Shown piece by piece: positions 1-5,547 of a DNA stretch of 6,506 nucleotides. The stretch's first letter is position 1. Each line of letters begins with the position of its first letter. Both the position numbers and the translations under genes were made by a program. Below the pieces are notes generated by a model. The model was not told the DNA's origin. It made no database searches and was given only the letters and a program-made list of their open reading frames with translations. The stretch is from Acinetobacter lwoffii (GTDB taxonomy: Bacteria > Pseudomonadota > Gammaproteobacteria > Pseudomonadales > Moraxellaceae): assembly GCF_002321025.1 (NCBI RefSeq), contig NZ_DCLL01000060.1, positions 19,381 through 25,886 on the forward strand, read 5' to 3'.

Positions 1-246
1 GTATTCCCGCCAATAGCTCAGGCAGAGCAGAACCTGATCCTCCAGGCTTAACTTGGGCGGTCTGCCTTTGGCAGGGACATGTTTCTTCAATTGCTCAACC
101 ATCAAATAAAAAGTTGACCATGAGATGCCCGTGTATCGCTTGAACTGAGGATCAGAAAGCTTGTTTGAATCGATATATTTCATCCGCAGATTATGCACGA
201 ATGCCAAGAAATCTGGAGTGTAAATATTAACCAAAAAGAAGATCAT
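1..246 (-). CDS. IS5-family transposase, N-terminal fragment (runs off left edge)
   Basis: The frame is open for 82 codons from ATG at 246 to the window edge. The protein would be the DDE transposase that cuts and joins the ends of its own insertion sequence. Visible here is only the N-terminal helix-turn-helix region (HTH_Tnp_4 type): KLSDPQFKRYTGISWSTFYL, then a basic GRPPKLS linker and LEDQVLLCLSYWREY. That order is typical of IS5-group proteins that carry a DDE_Tnp_4 catalytic domain downstream. None of the catalytic D, D and E residues lie in the window. The start is uncertain: ATG at 246 (residues MIFFLVNIYTPDF first) or the internal ATG at 183 (MKYIDSNKLSD). Neither has a clear Shine-Dalgarno sequence. 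The 246 start fits a terminus at 269. Family is fairly sure; subgroup and intactness are unknown. Confidence 0.75.
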   Translation of the reverse strand, partial: MIFFLVNIYTPDFLAFVHNLRMKYIDSNKLSDPQFKRYTGISWSTFYLMVEQLKKHVPAKGRPPKLSLEDQVLLCLSYWREY

Positions 247-269
247 TTTTTGATTTATGAAAGAGATCT
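1..269 (-). mobile_element. Right-hand part of an IS5-family insertion sequence (partial)
   Basis: This stretch holds the 5' end of a transposase gene read leftwards and a plausible IS terminus. The candidate end is at about 269, read on the minus strand as AGATCTCTTTCATAAATC (252-269). It lies 23 bp upstream of the first in-frame ATG, a normal leader length for IS5-family elements. The 18-mer matches each end of the nearby 399-500 element at 12 of 18 positions. The left half of the IS lies outside the window, so neither its inverted repeat nor its target duplication can be checked. The family call comes from the protein. The exact boundary is an inference, and nothing shows whether the element is intact. 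Confidence 0.6.
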
Positions 270-1178
270 ATTTAAGTAAGATTAAATTTATCTAAAAAAT
301 ATTAAATCACATAAAATTATAAAATGTAAAACTAATCCCTATTCACATATTTTTTTGTTTCATTTAAAAATATAAAGTATTGTTTTTAATTAATAAATAG
401 ACTTCTTGCGTTAGTCAAATTTTAAGCAGTCGAAAGCTATATTTTATGAGGTTTTAGCCAATTCAAAAATTAGATAAAACTATACTTTCGCAAGAGGTCT
501 AATATTTGTTTATTATTTTTGATTTGTAAGAAATCATTATATAAATTTTTTTTGAATATAAGTTTTATATAAAAAACTTGATTAAGATAATATAATTTTT
601 ATATTAGTAATAATCAAAAATTTATCTAATAAAGATTAGAATTATCATGCTTTTTATATTTTAAAAGTCGTAAATTTTTATTTTATTGGAACTTCTATTT
701 AATAATAATAAATGTCACACATTATTTAAAATATAATTAATCAATCACAATGAAAGTTACTTATAAAGAAACGCCAATATTCAGGTGCATTTTGGCTGAA
801 AACTTAAATAGACCCGATAAGAACTTGATTGCATATTTTTCGATATTCCTTCCTTTTTCATCTCGAATCTAGAAATAGTCTGTTCAAGACGCAATATTTA
901 GAATTTTAGAATAATGAAAGAAGAACATTTCTGATGATCTTGAGATTTGCCATTTTCTTAAGACTGTTTGAGAATTGCTTTAATCAACAGAGAAGGCATA
1001 TATTTACAGCTGAAATACAATGTTTTAGCGTGAACTCAACTAGAATCAAGTCAATATGCAATGCCCCTGATTCGAGCATTCAGAGCTTATACTGTGTTGT
1101 TGTATGTTATGAATAAGTGCTGATCAGGGCACAAATCCTATTCCCGATAAACCTAAAACAAGCACATCTCAATCCTTG
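270..1178. other. Gene-poor, A/T-rich accessory stretch
   Basis: No convincing gene is seen in about 900 bp. From 270 to about 740 the sequence is overwhelmingly A and T, with long A and T runs and stops in all frames. From about 740 to 1178 base content becomes more ordinary, but only short open frames occur (for example 750-872 and 934-1116). These lack ribosome binding sites, recognisable motifs and coding-like composition. No tRNA, rRNA or CRISPR pattern was seen. The one structured item is the inverted-repeat element at 399-500. Lying beside an insertion sequence, the stretch is best read as decayed or horizontally acquired DNA, or as a silenced A/T-rich spacer; that reading is inference. 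Confidence 0.55.
399..500. mobile_element. MITE-like element, 102 bp with terminal inverted repeats
   Basis: The ends are AGACTTCTTGCGTTAGT (399-415) and, read on the minus strand, AGACCTCTTGCGAAAGT (500-484), matching at 14 of 17 positions. Similarity continues weakly to about 26 bp (20 of 26). The element is flanked on both sides by AAT (396-398 and 501-503), which could be a 3-bp target duplication; an alternative is a TA-type flank. The interior codes for nothing. The ends share AGA-YY-TCTT with the putative IS5-family end at 252-269, which suggests mobilisation in trans by a related transposase. The inverted repeat is seen directly; its status as a mobile element is inferred from one copy. 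Confidence 0.5.
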
Positions 1179-1190
1179 ATGGAACAATCT

Positions 1191-1586
1191 ATGCAATGTC
1201 CTAAATGTGGCTCAGCTGATATCGAACAGCGCGATCATGAACAGAATTTAAAGAAAATTGGCGGCATTCTCATGAGTTCAGCGGGTGCAACTGCAGGGAC
1301 TGTAGGTGGCGCTGCTTCGGGTGCATCCATTGGCGCTGCGATTGGTACGGTAGCCGGACCTTTAGGTGTGATTGTCGGCGGAACCGTAGGCACTTTTGTC
1401 GGTGCAATCAGTGTCGGAATTACCGGCGGTGTGGTCGGTAATTTTCTGGGGAAAAAAGCTGGGGTTTCTGTCGACCGTAATCTGTTTCAGGATTATCAAT
1501 GTCTGAAATGCAAATACAGATTTAGTCAAAAAGATCAAAAAGATCAAAAAGATCAAAAAGATCAAAAAGATCAAAAAGAAGCCTAA
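1191..1586 (+). CDS. Small glycine-zipper protein with split CxxC zinc-ribbon ends
   Basis: I do not recognise a named family for this 131-residue protein. Counting from ATG 1191, it opens with CPKCGS (C3, C6) and carries a matching CLKCKYRF (C104, C107) near the C-terminus. Together these look like the two knuckles of one zinc ribbon. Between them, residues about 23-95 are dense in Gly, Ala, Val and Ile with many GxxxG spacings, as in glycine-zipper segments that form membrane hairpins. The tail is (QKD)5QKE followed by A. ATG 1191 is chosen because GGAA lies 6 bases upstream; ATG 1179 and TTG 1176 are in frame but have no Shine-Dalgarno. The frame stays open back to 1113, so an older, longer form is possible. 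A membrane-associated metal-binding protein is an inference; no enzymatic motif is seen. It converges with wrbA. Confidence 0.75.
   Translation: MQCPKCGSADIEQRDHEQNLKKIGGILMSSAGATAGTVGGAASGASIGAAIGTVAGPLGVIVGGTVGTFVGAISVGITGGVVGNFLGKKAGVSVDRNLFQDYQCLKCKYRFSQKDQKDQKDQKDQKDQKEA
1527..1580 (+). repeat. In-frame 9-bp tandem repeat, six units
   Basis: Five identical CAAAAAGAT units are followed by CAAAAAGAA, encoding Gln-Lys-Asp five times then Gln-Lys-Glu at the end of the 1191-1586 protein. Because the unit is a multiple of three, slippage would change tail length without shifting frame. The encoded tail is highly charged and probably unstructured. Confidence 0.95.
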
Positions 1587-1593
1587 TAAAATT

Positions 1594-1623
1594 CAGGAAA
1601 TGAAGTTCATCCTTCATTTCCTG
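1594..1623. terminator. Bidirectional terminator between convergent genes
   Basis: A perfect 12-bp inverted repeat (CAGGAAATGAAG / CTTCATTTCCTG) with a 6-base loop sits in the 47-bp gap between two convergent stop codons. Read leftwards, for wrbA, the stem is followed directly by AATTTTATT. Read rightwards, TTTTT comes only 6 bases after the stem. It should therefore work better for wrbA than for the glycine-zipper gene. Confidence 0.8.
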
Positions 1624-1633
1624 TGAGTGTTTT

Positions 1634-2233
1634 TCAGACTCGATTGAGTTTCAGTACCACTTCACCTAAACGCTTGCCTTGTACTTCACACAGAATTTTT
1701 TCATCCTGACTCAAGCCCTGATCATGCCGTGGGCCGCTAACATGACTAGCACCATAAGGTGTACCACCAGTTTTGGTATTCGAGAGTGCCGGTGTTGCAT
1801 TGCTGAGCCCCATAATCATCATGCCATGATGAAACAACGGCGGCAGCATGGTCAGCAAAGTACTTTCCTGTCCGCCATGCATGGAACCTGATGCCGTAAA
1901 CACGCAAGCCGGTTTACCGTGTAGCGCTCCATTCAGCCACAGACTCGTGGTCTGATCCCAAAAATATTTCATTTCAGAAGCCATGTTGCCAAAACGGGTC
2001 GGTGAACCAAGCGCCAAACCGGCACACTGCGCCAGATCGTCTAGAGTACAGTAAATATCCCCTTCTGCCGGAATACTGGGTTCAGCGACTTTTACCACGC
2101 TGGATATATTTGGAACTGTCCTGATTTTTACTGCCACGCCTGCCGCTTCAATTCCATTGGCAATCAAATGCGCCATTTCTTTGGTTGAGCCATATTTGCT
2201 GTAATATAAAACAAGGACATAAGGTTGCATCAT
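1634..2233 (-). CDS. wrbA: WrbA-like NAD(P)H:quinone oxidoreductase
   Basis: This is a cytoplasmic flavodoxin-fold FMN enzyme expected to reduce quinones by two electrons at the expense of NAD(P)H, limiting semiquinone and oxidative stress. The protein has 199 residues, close to E. coli WrbA (198). Visible WrbA features are VLVLYYSKYGSTKEMA near the N-terminus (FMN phosphate loop, residues about 6-21), GSPTRFGNMASEMKYFWDQT (76-95), ASGSMHGGQEST (114-125), FHHGM (134-138) and GGTPYGASHV (156-165). All are in family order and nothing is truncated. Two ATGs are adjacent, at 2233 and 2230. AGAA sits 2 bases before the first and 5 before the second, so 2230 may be the real start. The gene is divergent from the yihY-type gene and convergent with the glycine-zipper gene. 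Family assignment is firm; the physiological quinone is unknown. Confidence 0.93.
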   Translation of the reverse strand: MMQPYVLVLYYSKYGSTKEMAHLIANGIEAAGVAVKIRTVPNISSVVKVAEPSIPAEGDIYCTLDDLAQCAGLALGSPTRFGNMASEMKYFWDQTTSLWLNGALHGKPACVFTASGSMHGGQESTLLTMLPPLFHHGMMIMGLSNATPALSNTKTGGTPYGASHVSGPRHDQGLSQDEKILCEVQGKRLGEVVLKLNRV

Positions 2234-2337
2234 GGTTCTTATTCATTACTTAAAAAAATAAAACTATACGATACTTTGCAAGTTTTTTGGTTAAGCTGAT
2301 GATGAAAATTCATGATGATTAAAAAAATTGAGATTGG

Positions 2338-3591
2338 ATGCAGATGATTGTTAAGTATTTAAAGAAATTACCTTTCTATGAAAAACACTGGTTTCAATTT
2401 GTTTTATTTGTACTTCGACGCTTTGAAGCAGACCGCTGTCGCGAACAGGCAGGTTCCCTGACCTATACCACCCTGTTTGCGGTGGTGCCTATGCTGACGG
2501 TTTTTCTGGTAATTATCTCTTCCATTAAAGCGCTGGAACCTGCGCGGCAGCAATTGCAACAACTGATCTATAGTAATTTTTTACCCAAAACTACAATTGC
2601 CTTTGATAAGGCCCTGAATGCCTTTACCGATAAATCCAGCAATCTCACCATCATTGGTATTCTGTTCTTGTTTGTGACGACAGTATTGATGCTCAGCAGT
2701 ATCGAAACGGTGTTTAACCGCATTTGGCGCGTGACTGAAACGCGGGGCGGAATTATGGGCTTTATGCGTTACTGGACCATCATTTCGCTCGGGCCGATTT
2801 TACTCGGCAGTGCATTTGTGATTTCTTCGACCGTGGCATCCATGAGCATTCTCAGCAATAACTTTGCCGGTTATGAGCTTGATGGCGCTTTTGTCCTCTG
2901 GGCGATTTCCTTTTCTTTGACTGTACTCGGATTTTTCATTTTGAACTGGACCATCCCGAATCGCAGTGTACCGCTTAAATCTGCCTTTATTGCCGGTCTA
3001 TTTAGTGCCGTGGTGTTTGAGCTGCTGAAAAATCTGTTTGGCTATATCATGTCAAACTTTACCAGCTATGAGATCGTCTATGGTGCCTTCGCCGCCGTGC
3101 CGATTTTCCTGCTCTGGATTTATCTGTCGTGGATTATTGTGTTACTGGGGGTTGAAATCAGCTATGCCCTGACGGCGTTTGAATCTGGGCAGGACAATAA
3201 ACGCCATCCCATCGTCATGCTGCTGGATCTGTTAGAATTATTTTATAAAAAGCAGAAAACTGGTGAAAGCATCAGTGAAGCCCAAGCACTTGAGGTCTTA
3301 GGCCGGGATGAAATTGGACGCTGGCCGAGCTATGTCGCCATGTTTGAAAAGCAGAATTTGATCAAACGTACCGATGAAAATGAATATGTGCTGGTTCGTG
3401 ATCTGGATCAGGTCAGCTTCTGGAATTTTTATCTGCAATTACCCTATCCACTGCCACGCAAAAACCATCTCACCAATGCCCAGACTGATGACATCTGGAT
3501 GCAAAATTTCTCACCTAGATTACAGGAAACCGATCAATATCTGGAAGAAAAACTCAATTTTCCATTGTCCGAACTGTTCCGACATAAATAA
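2338..3591 (+). CDS. yihY: YihY/BrkB-family inner-membrane protein, long form
   Basis: This 417-residue protein belongs to the YihY/BrkB (UPF0761, Virul_fac_BrkB) family, once misnamed ribonuclease BN. Its biochemical role is unsettled; BrkB of Bordetella was linked to serum resistance. About six hydrophobic segments are seen, near residues 40-62, 103-124, 146-168, 184-205, 213-236 and 247-275. Family-like motifs are AGSLTYTTLFAVVPMLTVF in the first segment, IWRVTETRGG after the second, and YGAFAAVPIFLLWIYLSW in the last. E. coli YihY is about 290 residues. The extra 130 or so here (from about 285) form a soluble, charged C-terminal domain that could be winged-helix-like; such long forms occur in other proteobacteria. 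Two starts, 2338 and 2344, both have weak Shine-Dalgarno sequences (GAG or GGA). The gene stands alone, ending directly in a terminator. Confidence 0.9.
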   Translation: MQMIVKYLKKLPFYEKHWFQFVLFVLRRFEADRCREQAGSLTYTTLFAVVPMLTVFLVIISSIKALEPARQQLQQLIYSNFLPKTTIAFDKALNAFTDKSSNLTIIGILFLFVTTVLMLSSIETVFNRIWRVTETRGGIMGFMRYWTIISLGPILLGSAFVISSTVASMSILSNNFAGYELDGAFVLWAISFSLTVLGFFILNWTIPNRSVPLKSAFIAGLFSAVVFELLKNLFGYIMSNFTSYEIVYGAFAAVPIFLLWIYLSWIIVLLGVEISYALTAFESGQDNKRHPIVMLLDLLELFYKKQKTGESISEAQALEVLGRDEIGRWPSYVAMFEKQNLIKRTDENEYVLVRDLDQVSFWNFYLQLPYPLPRKNHLTNAQTDDIWMQNFSPRLQETDQYLEEKLNFPLSELFRHK

Positions 3592-3620
3592 AAAAATCCT
3601 CTCGCTTGAGAGGATTTTTT
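3591..3620. terminator. Bidirectional terminator filling the gap between convergent stops
   Basis: A perfect 13-bp stem (AAAAAATCCTCTC / GAGAGGATTTTTT) with loop GCTT occupies the whole space between the yihY-type stop (3589-3591) and the yddG-like stop (3621-3623). It gives a G/C core followed by a T-run in both directions, so it should end both transcripts. Confidence 0.95.
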
Positions 3621-4508
3621 TTAACTGATAGCGGTAGATTTCCAGCAGACTATAGCGCCTGCAGTCACCAAACCCGTCCCGATCCAAAAACTGAGTTCGG
3701 GTCTGACATCCAGAATCAGCATTGACATGACCGAAGAAAGAATCGGCATAAAATAGGTGGCTAAAATCAGCACCTTGATATTGCCGAACTGCATACTCTG
3801 ATTCCAGTTACTATAGGCGATGCCAATCAGACTACCCACCACTGCAATTCCCAGCCATAGCTTGAATGTAGGCATGATAAAAGGTTCGTTTAATCCTAAA
3901 TGTAAGAACCATAAGCTAATTACAGCGACCAAAAAGAAAATCGGTACACCATTTTGTCCGCGGCCATAGGTCCTAGTTAGAACGCAGTAGCAAGGCCATA
4001 ACAAAGCGCCGAGAAAGGCAAAGCCATAGGCCCAAGGATTTTCAGCTAAAGCCTGCATAAACTTCGGCAGATTAGTGATTTCTGGATTGACCACCAGCAT
4101 CAGTCCCATCACAGCGAGCAGAAAGCCTGGAATCACCCAGAGGCGAGCCTGCAACTGTCGGGCAAAAATCGAAAAAACAATCATCAAGGGTGGCCACAGA
4201 TAATTGATCATGGCAATCAGCATCACCTGTTCACGATTATCCGACCATGCCACAGCAACCAGAAATAGAATCTCATAAGCCACAAATAAAGCGCCACAAC
4301 CGAGCAGATAACGCTTGGACATTTGCATGATTTTTGGAAAGCCGGTGAACGCAAAAATCGCCAGACTGCTAAAACTATAAATTAAAGCAATCCCCTGCAC
4401 TGCACTGGTGGATTCAGTAATCAGTTTCACTACGGCGACCAGACTGGCCCAGATCAGAATAGAAGACAGACCAATCCAGGTCGCTAAATTTACAGACCAG
4501 ATTTTCAT
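3621..4508 (-). CDS. yddG: YddG-like aromatic amino acid exporter (EamA/DMT superfamily)
   Basis: This 295-residue inner-membrane protein has about ten hydrophobic segments in two EamA-type halves. E. coli YddG (293 residues) exports aromatic amino acids and affects methyl viologen resistance. Matches recalled from that protein include IYSFSSLAIF near residue 43, VAYEI (76-80), MINYLWPPL (100-108), and the FLGALLWPCYC segment (165-175) followed by RGQNGVPIF (183-191). TYFMPILSS (251-259) and the closing ELSFWIGTGL segment also fit. Its ATG overlaps the TGA of the upstream transporter gene (ATGA at 4505-4508), so translation is probably coupled. A modest AAGAG lies 5 bases before the start. 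The gene is co-transcribed with the 312-residue exporter and probably shares control by the divergent AraC regulator. Family is sure; the YddG sub-assignment is good, and the substrate is inferred. Confidence 0.88.
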   Translation of the reverse strand: MKIWSVNLATWIGLSSILIWASLVAVVKLITESTSAVQGIALIYSFSSLAIFAFTGFPKIMQMSKRYLLGCGALFVAYEILFLVAVAWSDNREQVMLIAMINYLWPPLMIVFSIFARQLQARLWVIPGFLLAVMGLMLVVNPEITNLPKFMQALAENPWAYGFAFLGALLWPCYCVLTRTYGRGQNGVPIFFLVAVISLWFLHLGLNEPFIMPTFKLWLGIAVVGSLIGIAYSNWNQSMQFGNIKVLILATYFMPILSSVMSMLILDVRPELSFWIGTGLVTAGAIVCWKSTAIS

Positions 4509-5443
4509 GCTTGCTCTTGAATGCTTTTATTGATATTCGGTTTTTTCAGCCATCCCTGCAAACTCACTAGAATCACACCCAGCATGACCATACAGGTGCC
4601 GATAATAAAATTGATTTCGATATGTTCATCCAGAATCAGTACGCCGAACAGCATGCCGAATACAGGGGTCAAAAAGGAAAATACCCCTAGACGCGATGCC
4701 AGATAATGCTTCAGCATCCAGAACCAGATCAGATAACTGGCAAAGGAAATCAGCACGGTATGAAAAACCAGACTGGAAATAGACAACACCGTCCATTGAA
4801 TGGCTGCTTGTCCAGTCAGAACAGCCAGAGGCAATAACAGCATTCCACCTATCAATAATTGATAGAACAAAGTCTGGGTTGCAGGTGCTTCAGCCAGCCG
4901 GCTCAGACGTACACTGACTGTGGTGGCTGCCCAGAATACGCCGCCAAGCAAAGCCAGAAAATCTCCCCACAAGGCATCAGTTTGTAAAGTTGATTCTGTC
5001 TGTGGACGTAACAGAAAGCTGACTACAATTCCGCTAAAGGCAAGAAATATTCCGCCCCATTGCACAGAAGACAAACGCTCTGCCGGCAATTTCCAGTGTA
5101 AACCCAAAGCCACAAAAATCGGCGCGGTATAAAGTAAAACAATCGTATGCGAGGCTGAGGTATAACGCAGTGCCTCACCAATCAGATAGAATTCGGTTGC
5201 AAACAACACACCGACTAGTAATCCTGCAGGTAAATAGCGTGCATTCCAGAGTTGACGGCGCACGCTCTGCTGAATCAGGGGATAAACCATCAGCGCAGAC
5301 AAGGCTGAACGCAAGGCAATTTGCATCAGGGCTGAAATATCATTCGCGGCCCACTTCAGTACCACCTGTTGTAAACCCCACAACATACACAATACAAACA
5401 TGATGGCAGATGCTTTGGCATCTAATGCCTGACGCTGGCTCAC
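4505..5443 (-). CDS. EamA-family (DMT superfamily) permease, first gene of exporter operon
   Basis: This 312-residue protein is a drug/metabolite transporter with two EamA repeats, residues about 12-145 and 158-296, giving about ten membrane segments. Typical marks are CMLWGLQQVVLKW in segment one, YTSASHTIVLLYTAPIFVAL (94-113) ending repeat one, FWAATTVSVRL (170-180) opening repeat two, and LTPVFGMLFGVLILDEHI (258-275) before the last segment. EamA proteins export amino acids, cysteine-pathway metabolites, purines or drugs; sequence alone does not tell which. The start is GTG at 5443: AGGA lies 6 bases upstream and a stop closes the frame just beyond. The next Met (residue 15) would cut into the first membrane segment. 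It is followed by the yddG-like gene with a 4-base overlap, and an AraC-type regulator is transcribed away from it. Confidence 0.9.
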   Translation of the reverse strand: MSQRQALDAKASAIMFVLCMLWGLQQVVLKWAANDISALMQIALRSALSALMVYPLIQQSVRRQLWNARYLPAGLLVGVLFATEFYLIGEALRYTSASHTIVLLYTAPIFVALGLHWKLPAERLSSVQWGGIFLAFSGIVVSFLLRPQTESTLQTDALWGDFLALLGGVFWAATTVSVRLSRLAEAPATQTLFYQLLIGGMLLLPLAVLTGQAAIQWTVLSISSLVFHTVLISFASYLIWFWMLKHYLASRLGVFSFLTPVFGMLFGVLILDEHIEINFIIGTCMVMLGVILVSLQGWLKKPNINKSIQEQA

Positions 5444-5547
5444 ATACGGTCCTGTTGCTCATTTGGAAGGTACACTATAAAAGTGTCAGAAATAAAAGAT
5501 ATACTTCAAAACAGACAAATGATGGTGTTATTCAGGCAATTTCGGTG
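5444..5547. promoter_or_regulatory. Divergent promoter region of araC-type gene and exporter operon
   Basis: This 104-bp spacer must contain the promoters for both directions. On the plus strand TATACT (5500-5505) is a good -10 candidate for the regulator. On the minus strand TATAGT (5479-5474) is a -10 candidate for the exporter operon. It is partly inside the palindrome ACACT-ATAAA-AGTGT (5472-5486), a possible operator. Neither has a good -35 at 16-18 bp, which fits activator-dependent promoters; this is inference from sequence inspection. Confidence 0.45.
5450..5453 (-). promoter_or_regulatory. Ribosome binding site deciding the GTG start at 5443
   Basis: AGGA on the minus strand, spaced six bases from GTG 5443, supports that non-ATG start. 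The overlapping ATG at 5445 is out of frame and meets TGA immediately (ATGTGA). Confidence 0.7.

Noticed and set aside
750..872. 40-codon open frame starting MKVTYKETP
   Set aside because: No Shine-Dalgarno, no family resemblance, and the length is expected by chance.
934..1116. 60-codon open frame on the plus strand
   Set aside because: No ribosome binding site, no recognisable motif and random-looking composition, in a decayed gene-poor stretch.
1064..1131. tRNA remnant or attachment site suggested by CCCCTGATTCGAG and GATCAGGGC
   Set aside because: No cloverleaf, no T-arm consensus and no integrase; the complementary bits are short and far apart.
1362..1574. Minus-strand frame rich in Ile-Phe-Leu repeats opposite the glycine-zipper gene
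   Set aside because: It is the antisense shadow of the 9-bp repeat; the plus-strand frame has the Cys motifs and a ribosome site.
4920..5403. Plus-strand open frames opposite the EamA gene
   Set aside because: Shadows of the minus-strand transporter; no membrane or domain signal and no ribosome sites.
5410..5547. N-terminal extension of the AraC protein from ATG 5410
   Set aside because: It would overlap the divergent exporter gene and its promoter spacer and does not resemble an AraC-family N-terminus; ATG 5548 fits better.
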